64,000 bases of DNA from Sinotaia quadrata (taxonomy: Eukaryota; Mollusca; Gastropoda; Architaenioglossa; Viviparidae). The DNA lies in assembly GCA_028829895.1 (NCBI GenBank), contig CM054178.1:91545058-91609057 (forward strand), given 5' to 3'. The notes beneath the pieces are model-generated. The model was given only the letters and a program-made list of their open reading frames with translations. It was not told the DNA's origin and did no database searches. Below are positions 38,101 to 49,539 of the stretch, piece by piece. Each line of letters opens with the position of its first letter. The first letter of the stretch is position 1. Both the position numbers and the translations under genes were made by a program.

Positions 38101-41100
38101 AGAGAAATTTATGTCTTGCAGGTGACACTTGAGAGAAAATTATATATATTTAAGAAAATGTGTTGGGGAGGCAGGGTTTTCAGTTTCTTCAGTATTAATG
38201 CAGATTGATAATTCTTGGCCATTTGGAATTTCTATTAAAGGTGTATATTAAGTATTTAAGTGATGCATATTTTATATTAAAACAAATTATTGTTAATTGA
38301 ACCACATGTTAATAACCACATCTTGTTGTCACACAAGATATTGGCTAATCTATAATCTGTATTAAAGAGATTTAAAGAAAATTGTTAAAAGAAAACATAT
38401 TTATATATACAGCGGAAAAATGAAGAAGATTTAGAGAAGCGAGGGAAAGAAGTCAGCAGACTCGAGGTCAAGGTTAAGGCCATGGGAGAGGAGTTGAAAA
38501 AGGGCAATGAGATCATAAAGAAATTACAGACTGAGATAAAGAACTACCACTCTAAAGTAAGACTTTATATAATTTCGTTAGGAGTAATTTTCATCTAGAC
38601 ATGTGACTGTTAATGTTATGGTTTGTTTTCAACAATAGATTTTTAATCTATTTAATAATTTAATGTTATTTTTAAGTGATTTTGTTTGAAACTAATTCTA
38701 ATGGGGAAGACAATTTGTTTGATCAGATTAACAATTTCATGGTAGTTGTAGCAGCCTTTGAGATTGATATTTTTTTAAAACAAACCTTATCAATTTGCAG
38801 ATAGTTTGAAATATCCATCTTTCTTTTTTATCTTCCTACTGGATGTTGTTTGTCAAGAATCAAGAGACCAAGTGTGTAAATTCCTTGGGATCTATTATTG
38901 TGTGACATAAATAACTTTCAGGTTGTATAAATATACCTATTGCACCACCTTAATACTCACACATAAAAGAAAAAACTCACTAACTTAAACCCTCACTCTC
39001 TCTTTCCAGAGGTGGCTGATATTTACCAAAAATGTAAACATAAATTATAAAATAAGTTTTGTAATTGTAAGCTTTGATAAATTCTTACAACATGCAGTAA
39101 TACATTTGTCTTTGCTAGTTGGCAAAGATTGGTTCAGTAAAACTTTCTGTCATTACACTTTTTCAGATATATTTTGATGTCATTTTGATTGATGCCAAAT
39201 GTTAGGATAACCACTGCTTTGTTAAGACATCCAAAGTCACTACTCTTTTTTTTTATACATTTTAATTTTTGAGATTGCTGTTGATTGAAACAAGTGTCAA
39301 AATGACCACTGCTTTGTTAAGTCATCTAAAGTCACTACTCAAGTGTCAAAATGACTACTGCTTTGTTAAGTCATCTAAAGTCACTACTCAAGTGTCAAAA
39401 TGACTACTGCTTTGTTAAGTCATCTAAAGTCACTACTCAAGTGTCAAAATGACTACTGCTTTGTTAAGTCATCCAAAGTCACTATTCAAGGGTCAAAATG
39501 ACTACTGCTTTGTTAAGTCATCCAAAGTCACTATTCTTTTTGTACACTTTTTTAAGTTTTGAGATTGCCTGTTTTGATTGAAACAAATGTCGGGTCACAC
39601 TCTTTTTTATTTAGGCTTTGTATAGTCACTGCACTTTATCACATATTTTTTTATTTTATCAATGTTTTCTTGCAAGGTTTTCATTTAAATACTTGTTTGC
39701 TTATTAAAATGTAGGTGAAATTACGGACTCAGATTGCTACTGAACAGGAGCGGTTGCTGGGAGAGAAAGATCAGGAGTTGGAATCGCTTCGTCAAGACCT
39801 AGCCTCCACTAAGGAGTTACTTAAACAGAAAGTAGATGAGGTGAGAATTAACAAACAAAAATAGTTTTTAGTGAACATGGGTGAGAAAGAGGGTGGTGAC
39901 AAGGGGGAACCTTTATAATGATAGTTTGAATCAAAAATCATAGGGCTTGTGATTCTTTTCGGAGAGTAATACTTAAAATAATAATTTCATAAATTAGCAT
40001 TCATGGACATTTGCTTTACCTGAAAGAACCTATATTGCTTTGTACAGCAAAAAGTAAATGTCTAATTCTTCTACTTCTTAACTAAGGTTGGAGTCACTCT
40101 GCTTCTAAGAAAGGTTGAAGTTATTTTATTTCTCGTCTCTATGTCACCCTTTTAAAGACTAAACCGAAGTAACTTATTGTTTCACGGAATTTTCATTTAC
40201 ATGAGACAGCTAAAGTAGATTCCATGTCAAAAAGAAAATATTTCTTGATGTTATTTTTACTTTGCAATGACAATTGTAATATTTTTTTTTATTTAGTCTG
40301 CATTATCCCCATGATTTTGCTCTAAGATTTCTAAAATATTGTTCACCTTAGAAAGAGTAATGTTGACAGATTTTGTATATCTTGTGGTAATTATTATTTA
40401 TTTCTTTAGGAAAAGTATGTGAAAGATTCACCTAACAGCTTCAGTAAAGGGAGAAAGTAAGGCTAATTTATGAAAACAAGAATATTTTTTATTAAAATTC
40501 AGGTATATTTTCACTAATTTTAGGGCATATTTTCAAATTTTAAATAAGTGTTTACTGTCTCAGTGGAATACTGCATGTTGCACAATGGCAGTCTTATAAC
40601 TCGCAAGATTTGTTATGTGCAGTGTTTTTTCCCAATCTGTCATTACAATTGCAAGATATGAAATTTCAAATTTGTGTTTTAGGTGGGACAAAGAAAAGGA
40701 CATTTGGGGGATGATTTTTAGACACCTGTGATCTTTCAGCAATGAAAGTGTTCTATGCGTAGATACAAAAGTTTTAGATATTTTTAGCAAACTGAGTTAC
40801 ATTTTAGAACAATAGTTTCAGCATTGAAAGGATTTATTCCCTTCTTAATTCTATAATTGTTGATCTTCGAAATGATATTGATGTTACTGTTTTACTTGCT
40901 AAGATTATTAACATGTATACATTTAGAAGGTGTCAAGGATTGTCTTCTGTGAAGGGAGTTAACTCCTTGAATGCTTGAGCTTCCTTCAATATATAACTCC
41001 ATTGGCTGATGATTGATTAGTTTTTATACCTGTGCATTTAACTCCTTTTTTGCTGGGATTTTACAGATATTTAGTTTGTCAGAAAATTATAGAAAATATT

Positions 41101-44036
41101 TTTTTAACATATTTTTAACACTAAACATTATTTTAGCATATTATTTGTTTTTGTTTGTTTAATATATATAAGAAATAGTTCATTAGTGTTTGTCATATAT
41201 ATCACTTAACAGAGGCTATTTTATTGAGAAATTAATGTTTTTGCTCCAAATATCTCTATGTGACAATAGTACAAAGCAGTTAAAAATGAAATATTCTCTT
41301 TTGTCCATTCAGCATAAGTCTTTGACTGAGAATCTGGAGAGCACTACCCAGAAACTGGAGGAATGCCGCAAGCTGCTTAAAACTAATGAGAATGGTCAGA
41401 ATTTTATATTTTATAATAATAATCACAATTGAATCACCACTACTGCCAGTAATTGTCAAGTTAATAAAAAAAATATTCTTTTTATTTTTTAAAATTATTT
41501 AATAGTGTTTGCAAATTATTCATTTTAATCTGTTTCTATTTTAAAACTGTAATCTATAGTTTATTTGTTTTGTTTGTTAAGATGATACAACAAGAAAATG
41601 TTTGAATATAATCATTTGAAAGAGAAAGTCTTAGTTTAAATGAGATTTACATCAGATTAGAAAGTGTATATATGATGCATACCAGCTGTTAGAAATGAGC
41701 TTTGTTCTGACAGTGATTCAGTGGCTGAATAAACAGATAAATGAACAACAGCTGATTGGACATCGAGTGGGAGCTTTTGATATGCCAGTAGCAACATCTA
41801 ACTTTCGACCAACTGGAGCTAGTGCTGCTGTGGTTTGTCATCAAAATTCTTTTTATAATCACTACAAAACTTCTTTGGATTTTGCTTTCATCTATTGCTG
41901 CTGTATGACACTACTTCTTAATAAGCCTTTTACACAGTACTTCTTAACAAGCCTTTTACACACTACTTAACAAGCCTTTTACACACTACTTCTTAACAAG
42001 CCTTTTACACACTACCTCTTAACAAGCCTTTTACACACTACCTCTTAACATGTCTCTTAAGCTTTTATACACTACTTTGTAAGTTTGTCAGCATCAATTT
42101 AAAAACAAAAAGAAAGAAAAATGACAACATAATAAAGACCTTTATTTAAATAGCAGCATTTATATCATAATATGAATTTTTGAAATTTTGTTCACACGTC
42201 ATGTAATAATAAGAATTTGTACTCCAGGTTGCCTCACTCATCATGAAATGTTCATTTTTACATGATCTAAATAGCTCATTAATAATGTGGGAGTGATCAA
42301 ATGTTCATTTTTACATGATCTAAATAGCTCATTTTTACATGATCTAAATAGCTCATTAATAATGTGCGAGTGATCAAATGTTCATTTTTACATGATCTAA
42401 ATAGCTCATTAATAATGTGGGAGTGATCAAATGTTCATTTTTACATGATCTAAATAGCTAATTAAGAATGTGCGAGTGATCAAATGTTCATTTTTACATG
42501 ATCTAAATAGCTCATTAAGAATGTGCGAGTGATCAAATGCTGTGCAGTATTGAAGGTCTCAAACAAATGTAATTAAAATTTTGTAAATAGAAGGAAATTG
42601 TACTTTAACTAAATCATGTTACAGATATACTTCATTTATCATTTTAAAAAAGTGCCATTATATCTCCTTTATTTAAACAGCAATTTATTAAATATTTTGT
42701 GTGTATAGTACTGAAGGTCTAAGAGAAATTAATTTAACTGTAAATATGATGAATTTATACTTTTGCTATGTCACATTGCTGACATACTTCAGTTCTTATA
42801 CGGAATGTCATTATAATCTCTTTTGTATGACTAGCAGTTTATTGTTTAGATGTTCATCTGAATTTGTGATGATCATTAAATTCATTTAAAAATGTGTACT
42901 TGTTTATTAAAGGTTTTAAAAAGAAAATTCTTACTTGCAGCATAATTACAGTACGTCTAGCTATGGCTCTGCTGGATCTCATGGGGATGGCCTTCTTAGG
43001 AATGGTCTCCATTCTGGACCCACAGCCCCTCGACCTTATCCACAGACACACGCACATCGTCCACCTCAGGTTTAATATGCATTGTTTTAATTTATTTTGT
43101 TTAATATTACTTTATTATTCTTAGCTCAAAGTAATAAGTGGTTGAAGTTTTAATTATCTTTTTCTTCTTGCATGTTTCTATCTTCTGTGTATGTGCTTAA
43201 TATGTTCCCTTTATTTGTACAGGTTCAATATAACCCTAATCAAGGCATTGCTCGTAAGAGTGCTCTCCCCATACCTTCAGTCAGCCGAGGAGGTCCACAG
43301 CCATCTATACCTGAAGAGAGTCAACCTCACAATGGTCATAACAGTTCTCCTGTTTCCACTCATTCTGCTGATAAGGAGAAGTACGTTTACTATAATGTCC
43401 TGGGCATGCATACATTCACTCAGTTGTACAATAAATCCTACACATGCATACATACATACATCATTCACACAGATGCACAATACATACATGCACACATTCA
43501 CACTGCACAAAACATATATGCACACATTCACACAGATGCACAACAATACATATATATATATATATTTGCACATATTCACACAGATGCACAACAAAACATA
43601 CATAGATACATGCATACATATGCACAATAGTACATACTTACATGTTCACACAGATACACAACAATACATACATACATACATGCACACATACATAGCACAT
43701 ACACATTTGTTTCACTGTTCATCACTAGAGGGGTTTGTTTTTGTTTTTATGTACAGTGACCCACCCCTTGATCCAAAGTACTTTCAGAAGCGAGAGGACT
43801 CCATCCCTGTCCGTGGAATGCTCAACAGCAGTAGTTCTCCACCCACCATCCCTCATCTATCAGGACAGGCACAACACCAGCACCAGACAACTGCATCCAT
43901 GGCACCTCAAGTACAACTGAGTTCACTTCATGCACCAATGACTTCAGTGCGACTGAATCAACAAATGATTGTACCAAAATCCTCACAGCCTCCACTTGCC
44001 TCTGCCTACTTTCCAGGCCAAAACAGACCATCATGA
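26164..44036 (+). CDS. SASS6: SASS6, spindle assembly abnormal protein 6 (SAS-6), 17 coding exons, 701 aa
   Basis: Core protein of the centriole cartwheel; dimers assemble head-to-head into the ninefold hub. Exons: 26164-26225, 26686-26746, 28861-28940, 29505-29609, 30997-31171, 31776-31853, 32129-32248, 33054-33170, 34609-34767, 35648-35758, 38413-38556, 39715-39840, 41313-41394, 41714-41832, 42941-43069, 43223-43380, 43757-44036 (TGA). The lengths sum to 2106 nt and every phase agrees. The architecture is N-terminal head, long coiled coil and disordered tail. The ending AYFPGQ and the tail motif KREDSIP are recognisable SAS-6 features. Length is close to vertebrate SAS-6 (about 657 aa). The start ATG sits in ACCATGG; an in-frame upstream ATG at about 26029 would add 45 AT-rich-encoded residues and is rejected. 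Intron 7 is GC-AG; the rest are GT-AG. Confidence 0.97.
26747..28860 (+). other. SASS6 intron 2
   Basis: AT-rich intron of 2.1 kb. The only distinct content is the hAT MITE at 28163-28381. Confidence 0.8.
28163..28381. mobile_element. hAT-type MITE, 219 bp, in SASS6 intron 2
   Basis: Ends AAGGGGTGCACAAACT and AGTTTGTGCACCCCTG are inverted repeats; the left terminal C is changed to A. Flanks ATATGTAG (28155-28162) and ATATATAG (28382-28389) form a 7/8 matching target duplication. It shares its interior with 12113-12311 and is less eroded at its right end than that copy. Confidence 0.88.
28941..29504 (+). other. SASS6 intron 3 with CA run
   Basis: It contains a CA dinucleotide run at about 29099-29152 next to a TATATA segment. 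Otherwise unremarkable. Confidence 0.8.
29610..30996 (+). other. SASS6 intron 4
   Basis: Non-coding, AT-rich, no tandem array. Short open frames are chance. Confidence 0.75.
32249..32254 (+). promoter_or_regulatory. SASS6: GC-type 5' splice site of SASS6 intron 7
   Basis: Exon 7 ends ...TTGCAG and the intron begins GCAAGT, the classic strong context of GC-AG introns. Using GC joins 'EKALQ' in phase to 'LQNSLQQRQ' in exon 8. No GT donor nearby keeps both phase and homology. Confidence 0.88.
33171..34608 (+). other. SASS6 intron 8
   Basis: Mostly occupied by the array at 33404-34203. The rest is AT-rich with nothing recognised. Confidence 0.8.
33404..34203. repeat. 48/51-bp minisatellite, about 16 copies, in SASS6 intron 8
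   Basis: Unit 'gttgtaagggattcatagta' plus 'ctttcaataataaatattgct'. Two length classes differ by an extra 'cta' (ctactactttc versus gtactttc). Minor variants are tcg/tca/tag. Blocks of units recur in the same order at about 33730-33900 and 33980-34130, suggesting a segmental copy within the array. Confidence 0.93.
34768..35647 (+). other. SASS6 intron 9
   Basis: At about 35030-35300, 'taaaagtccagccag' and 'cttataatagct' recur at roughly 60-bp spacing in three to four degenerate copies. No gene. Confidence 0.65.
37035..37355. repeat. 47-bp minisatellite, about 7 copies
   Basis: Core 'cactgaacaaactgtgatta' plus 'caacctctagtaccaaacctc'. Early copies read 'cagcctc' and later ones 'caacctc'. Confidence 0.93.
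37479..38128 (-). pseudogene. Decayed hAT transposase, C-terminal part
   Basis: Two minus-strand frames that abut at about 37928-37931 together resemble the C-terminal half of hAT-superfamily transposases of the type domesticated in ZBED/GTF2IRD2-like proteins. Signs are '[10 protein letters not shown]' followed by '[14 protein letters not shown]', '[18 protein letters not shown]', and the dimerisation block '[20 protein letters not shown]' followed by [10 protein letters not shown]. The frame break, missing N-terminus and absent DDE residues in view mark it as dead. Intronic and antisense to SASS6. Confidence 0.8.
38557..39714 (+). other. SASS6 intron 11
   Basis: It holds the 49-bp array at 39290-39535. 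Otherwise AT-rich and featureless. Confidence 0.75.
39290..39535. repeat. About 49-bp minisatellite, 5 copies
   Basis: Core 'gtcaaaatgactactgcttt' plus 'gttaagtcatctaaagtcac'. Confidence 0.92.
39841..41312 (+). other. SASS6 intron 12
   Basis: No array. A 47-nt segment at 40410-40456 has a good acceptor and a GTAAGG donor but would shift the frame if included, so it is left out of the gene model. Confidence 0.7.
41833..42940 (+). other. SASS6 intron 14 with two arrays
   Basis: Array one at about 41935-42060: 'aacaagccttttacacacta', about 26-27 bp, 5 copies. Array two at about 42240-42540: 'gatcaaatgttcatttttac' plus 'atgatctaaatagctcatta', about 53-60 bp, 5-6 copies, one with an internal duplication. 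Confidence 0.88.
42941..44036 (+). other. SASS6: SASS6 exons 15-17: C-terminal tail with KEN box
   Basis: Residues 514-701 are rich in Ser, Pro, Gln and His and probably disordered. Residues 607-609 read K-E-N (ADKEND), with the Asn codon split between exon 16 (AA) and exon 17 (T). In vertebrates a KEN box in this tail mediates cell-cycle degradation of SAS-6 by APC/C. The block '[16 protein letters not shown]' follows it. Confidence 0.88.
43435..43705. repeat. CA-rich degenerate repeat in SASS6 intron 16
   Basis: 'cacagatgcacaacaataca' and 'catacatgcacacattca' recur irregularly, with a TATATA run near 43550. Open frames through it join exon 16 to exon 17 by chance and are not coding. Confidence 0.85.
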
Positions 44037-47000
44037 TGGAACATACCATTATTGGATTAGGTATTTTGAGGGTTTTGTCATATATTTGATTCAGTGTAGG
44101 AGTCACTTCGCAAGAACCCACTTGAGCACATTCACAGTGTAAGGGTAGTGTTGATGGGAGGCTGCAGTGCGATCCAGCAGATGCACATACTCATGAAAGT
44201 GCCTCTGAAAAGGTAGACATAAACTAAGTATTAGCCACTTACCACCAGTCCGGACTTTTCTGTTTGTCCAAGGTATGGTAGAGTGTTCTTACTAAATCTT
44301 GCTTTTATGACTTCACAGTTTTTTTTGGCTTGTTGCACAGCACTTTCATCTTGAAGATTCTGTGGCAGGATATCTATTGTAATGTTTTAGAGTGAAAGAA
44401 AATCAACAGTGGAATTGTTCCTGTAAAGTACTGATGGTAGATATCATTCAAGTGCTGATGGGGTAAATGTTTAATTTGAATACAAACTCTCTCTGTATGT
44501 CATAGTGGGGCAGATCAGTTGGTTACTTTGCAAGGGATCTGTCTTGTAAATCTGGCAAATGCCTTTCTCAACCTGAGATCTTATGTAACCTTTATCTTTT
44601 TTCTTCAAAAGAATCATTTAAGCAAAAAGGCGATTAGCCAGTAGGAAGAAATTATAACATTTCTATGTGAAAAGGCGATTAGCTAGCAAGAGAAATTATA
44701 ACATTCTATGTGAAAAGGGAATGTGAGGACTGTACATTAAGTGCTATCCAGGAATAAGGTTAATCCCAAGAATTACCTTTTAACTAACTGGCATTTAACA
44801 AATTGACACTAGCTAAAGCTAAAGTTATTCCTGTTAGTACATAATTTTGCTGAGCATATGCTGTGAGATGTGTTGCCTGTCAGTAGCATTCATTATGAGT
44901 TAAATTATCTTGCCAGATGATTTTGCCCTTTTTATGACATCTCGCACTGTTGTGCCTTAGATGCTTTTGTTTGTTTCTGTAAACTGTTTTATGTTGGATG
45001 AAAGACACTTATTTATCAAACAAATGTTGATGTTCAAGTGATCATTTTATGTATGTATACCACATTGTTATGCCTTAAATGTATCCTTTAAAATGGCTGA
45101 GTATTGGTGCTCATGTGGGTACTGAAGCACCATCTGATTAGGTCATGTAAATGACCTAAGGCAAACAGAAAATACTTCATGTTCCACTGCTAATAATAGG
45201 GTAAGCTTCACTAAGTATGCAAATTGTAATTAATTATCTTCTGACATCTCAGTACTCAGCAGAATTATTTGTTACCATTGCCAAACCATGCTGCCTCCTA
45301 GAAATACAAGAACCATTAATTATGGAGTCACTAATTCCAGATATTACACTTATGGAAAAAATTATGAATCTTGTTTTGTTTTATTTTTGTTGTTTTAAAA
45401 AAGGAAAAGTAACTTATAAAATCCATAATGAACATTTAATGATTTATGCCAAATACTGTCCCTCTATCTTATTTTACCTTTTGGGATGATCTTTGATTTA
45501 CATATTAACTCCATCCTTAACAAATCTATTATTTATTGAAGGAAACCTTGGCATAGTAGACATTTAAAGTTAACAGGAAAACATATTTGGATTGTGATTT
45601 ACATATTAACCCCATCACTAACAAATCTATTATTTATTGAAGGGAACCTTGGCATAGTAAACATTTAAAGTTAACAGGAAAATATATTTGCTTTGTCATG
45701 ATAACTTATACAAAAATAACTGAGGTGTTTTACCTTGGTTGAAAATGGCCATGTAAAATTGATTTCCAAAAGACAAATGTTCAATACACGCAGGAATATT
45801 AATTTTATACATGGGTTTTCTTAGTGCCATTCTTTTGTGATATTTAAAAAAATAAATTATGTATTTGTTTGTTTTATACACAAGGCATAGTCTTAATTTT
45901 CTTACAATGAAATAGACATGTCAGTTAATAGTTCTTCATTCATTTGAAAATACATACACTAACGCTTAAAGTGAAGTTTTGATAGAGAAAAATAAAAATT
46001 GTGTAGCACAGATTTGTTTCGTGAAACATGCTACAACGTTTACATACTTCACAGGTGTCTGTTGTACATTAAATCTTTTCACACAGATGTAAGATGAAGA
46101 TTAATTGTTAAAGCAAATCAGTACAATTTGTGTGTGTGTGTGTGTAATGAATTTTGACAACAACGAAAGCTAACCATTCTTTTCCCTCCTTATTGTATTG
46201 AATTTTCCCTCTTTCACATCCTGGATGGAAGTGACTCACATTTTTCATTGTTAATAAATCATGTTCATTGTCAGATTTCATATATCTCATATAAACTGAT
46301 TATGGTATATAATACACTTACATATGATTTGTTTTTAAATATGCTTTAATTACCTTTCTGCACCCTAAATTATATGTAACTGCAAGTTTCTGGAATAACT
46401 ATATGATAAAAATTGTTACAAAAATGAAAAATCAATTTTTGTTTGATTTAGCTTATATAGGATTGTATAGGTTTGCATCATATCAACACTAACACATACA
46501 CACTTATGCATGTGTAGCAAAGGATTAAGTACATACTATAAACTTAGTCTTACATTGTTCAGAACACAACATAGTAACCAATTTTTATATATGTTTATTA
46601 AAATGACTCAACCATAAAATCTGATGGAATTTGAAGGAAAATATTAACATAGATCAGTTTTAAGATTTTATTTAACCCCCTGCTGAACTCTGTCATTGAT
46701 TATAATATATCAGAAACTTTGTTCTTTTCTAAATGGTAGGAGTGGGGCTGCAAAGGGACATGACTTTCAGTGTGGTTTATATTGACTTACCACTTTGAAC
46801 AGCCTTTATCTCAGTAATACTGATATGAAAGACGCCCACACTCTCAAAGTGTACTGATTCAACATTCTGAACAAGATGTTACTTCTGTTTGCTTAAGGCA
46901 GTATGCTAATACAGTATTATTACCATCATAAGAATTTTAGAATCCTATCTGAGTTGGTAAGATCATCACTATTGTGGTCCACTTCTTATGCTTTGCTACC

Positions 47001-47560
47001 TTTTTAGGTGATGTTTTGTGTGGAACTGCATTCTCATCCTGTGAGTAGATTTTTCTTAGTCATTTCCCTTGATGATAAAACTTTATTTTTGTATATGTAA
47101 TGTCTTTGTACAGATTAGTCAAATTCCAGGAACTGGTGCATATATCTATGTCTGTGCATGCATGTGTGTGTGTGTGTGTTGTGTATGCATGTCTTTCTAT
47201 ACACTTTCATGAGTACAATAAAACTGACAACATGGTTTTAAATATTTCGTGTGTGTGTGTGTGTGTTTGTGTTTTGATGAACACAAATGTATGCATACTT
47301 TCTTACAATAATGTAAATTGTCTGTGAAACTTGATTTAAAATCCACCTTAACAAAACTCTCCAACTTGCTTAAATCAGAATGCAAATGATTCTTAGAATA
47401 TCTTACAACCAAATCATCTTTGGGCAGATAATAATCAAGTATTAAATTCAAAAGAGTGTTAGCCCTATCATCCATACCAAACATACTACACAACAAGAAA
47501 AACCAGTTTAAAGTTGTGTGCATTTTAATTCTATGGGGATGTTTTAGTGCCTGGAGAGCA
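44037..47560 (+). other. SASS6 3'UTR and downstream sequence
   Basis: Non-coding. Candidate AATAAA hexamers lie at 45851, 45991 and 46253, but none can be preferred. It contains a two-copy 44-bp-scale duplication at about 44615-44715 ('aaaaggcgattagc'), a 105-bp-scale duplication at about 45490-45690 ('caaatctattatttattgaa'), and GT runs near 46130, 47165 and 47250. Confidence 0.55.
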
Positions 47561-47870
47561 TGTTAAAACAAGATTCGCTGCTTAATAAACAAACATGAAA
47601 ATCATGTATTAAGACAATCCACATTACTGAATACAGAGACAAGGATAATGACTTATTAAATCAAAACACGTTACTTAATAAACAGATAAGGAAAATAAGT
47701 TATTAAGACAGCAAATCACTGAATATAGAGCAAAGAAAACTTATTTATTAAAACAAAGTCTACTTAATAAACAGACAAGGAAAACTTGACTTATTAAGAC
47801 AAATAACTGCTTCATATACAGACAAGGGAAACTAAAATGCATACTACTTAATGAACAAACATGGAAAAAT
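47561..47870. repeat. Irregular degenerate repeat
   Basis: 'ttaataaacagacaaggaaa' and 'cttattaagacaaa' recur with uneven spacing, 5-6 copies. Confidence 0.75.
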
Positions 47871-48584
47871 CTACCAAATGGATTTTAATTTTGTTTTTAA
47901 TTAAAAAAAATGAGTATGTTTGCTTACACACAAAAAATATTTAGAAAAACACCAATATTAAAACATATTACAAAATTTTGCTAAAGTAGCAAAGGAATGT
48001 GCTGTAGGAAGGCTTACCATTCCAAGGAATCAATAAAATGAAGTAGATAATTTTATATACATATATATATATGTAACACATAAATCTAGCACATGCAATC
48101 ATAACTCATTTTCAAAAAGTAAAATAGACATTTGAAAGAAAAGAATGGCCATCATGGCTAAATGCCAAGCCAGTGTAAATGAACTCCCTCGAAAATCCAT
48201 AAGCAATTTTGTCGTTATTGCTCTCTAATGCTGTATGCAGTGTTATCCACTAGTAGGGGTCACACTAACATAATTAGAAAATATCTGCAAGAGATTTTAC
48301 TTCAACCCAATCAAAATTGGGGCCAATTTAATATTTGCTCCATGGTGTTTATAATCTCAGACTATTCTGCCACAGTAAAAGGAAAATAAGTGCTTTCAGT
48401 GAATTTTCTTGGAAAAAGATTGAAATACTTGCTGCATATCTGATCTTTTTTTTTTTTTTTTTTTTGGTGCATCATCTCATTTAGAGGACCTGTGTAGCAA
48501 TTAAAAAAACCCACAGTGAACTGAGGGCTAAACGGTTCAACTGAATTTTTTAAAATAACGTTTCTCAAATATAAAATGTTATTT
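47871..48584. other. Intergenic sequence between convergent genes
   Basis: AT-rich with a T run at about 48448-48465. No gene seen. Confidence 0.5.
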
Positions 48585-48775
48585 AGCACTTTAAAAAGTT
48601 CATTTTGTTGTTAAGGGGTAATAGTAATAGATGATAATGTTTCTCAATTATAAAATATTTTAAAAAGTTCATCTTGTTGTTAAGGGGTATTAGTAATGGA
48701 TGATGATGTTTCTCAATTATAAAATATTTAAAAAGTTCATCTTGTTGTTAAGGGGTATTAGTAATGGATGATGAT
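48585..48775. repeat. About 65-bp unit, 3 copies
   Basis: 'aaaaagttcatcttgttgtt' plus 'aaggggtattagtaatggat' recurs, ending in 'gatgatg'. Confidence 0.88.
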
Positions 48776-48814
48776 GAAGTGAGAAAATTCACAATCTCCA
48801 ATGCCAGTGTGTAA

Positions 48815-49440
48815 TGTACATCTTGCTGTTTGAAGGCCGTAATGTCAATGATTGCTGAGCAAGTAATAAACTCATGGCTTTCATTTCCAGTGCTCACAGT
48901 TACATCTTGCTGTTTGAAGGCCGTAATGTTAATGATTGCTGAGCAAGTAATAAACTCATGGCTTTCATTTCCAGTGCTCACAGTTACATCTTGCTGTTTG
49001 AAGGCCGTAATGTTAATGATTGCTGAGCAAGTAATAAACTCATGGCTTTCATTTCCAGTGCTCACAGTTACATCTTGCTGTTTGAGGGAAATAATGTTAA
49101 TGATTACTGAGCGAGTAACAGATCTCACGGCTTTCATTTCCAGTGCTGACAGTTACATCTTGCTGTTTGAGGGCAATAATGTTAATGATTACTGAGTGAG
49201 CAATAGGGCTCATGGCTTTCATTTCCAGTGCTCACAGTTACATTTTGATATTTGGGGGCCATAATGTTAATGATTACTGATTGAGTAAGAGAGCTCATGG
49301 TTTTCATTTCCAGTGCTCACATTTGCATCTTGATGTTTGAGGGCCATAATGTTAATGATTATTGAGTGAGTAATAGAGCTCACAGCTTCCATTTCCAGTG
49401 CTCACACTTACATTTTGCTGTTGGATACTGACCGAGTAAT
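48815..49440. repeat. 84-bp minisatellite, about 7 copies, downstream of PHF24
   Basis: Period 84 bp (48821, 48905 and onward), core 'tcttgctgtttgaaggccgt' and 'aatgttaatgattgctgagc'. The first three full units are almost identical and later ones diverge toward PHF24. The codon-multiple period leaves both strands open for 120-130 codons. It probably lies in or near the PHF24 3'UTR. Confidence 0.93.
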
Positions 49441-49539
49441 AATACTGAGACTTCATTGTTAGTGTGAAGAGCTATTTCGGATTTTCTCTCCTGTTGGTAA
49501 GCACCAACTTGTGGAACTCGCTTCTAACAGTGATGCAAG

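Larger units (their letters stand above)
35759..38412 (+). other. SASS6 intron 10 (2.65 kb)
   Basis: The largest SASS6 intron. It holds a 47-bp array (37035-37355) and an antisense hAT transposase remnant (37479-38128). A 23-bp segment at 36263-36285 is shared exactly with intron 7 (32643-32665). Confidence 0.8.
31776..41832 (+). other. SASS6: SASS6 exons 6-14: coiled-coil rod
   Basis: Residues 162 to about 486 are rich in E, K, Q and L with heptad spacing, for example '[20 protein letters not shown]', '[20 protein letters not shown]' and '[18 protein letters not shown]'. The rod ends at the family motif around '[11 protein letters not shown]' (exon 14). The segment across exons 12-13 matches vertebrate SAS-6 in length without a gap, so no exon is missing there. 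Most rod exons are phase 0 on both sides, so skipping them would keep the frame. Confidence 0.92.

Noticed and set aside
40410..40456. Possible extra SASS6 exon in intron 12
   Set aside because: It has good splice signals, but 47 nt would shift the frame and hit a stop in the next exon. The protein already matches SAS-6 without a gap across exons 12-13. It could still be a rare poison exon.
43191..44036. 281-codon continuous plus-strand frame across exons 16-17 of SASS6
   Set aside because: It reads exon 16 in the wrong frame and runs through the CA-rich intron 16. Only the exon 17 part is in the SASS6 frame. The spliced model restores SAS-6 motifs on both sides.
48748..49195. 120-130-codon frames on both strands
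   Set aside because: They come from the 84-bp array (28 codons per unit). Simultaneous opening of both strands is a periodicity effect.
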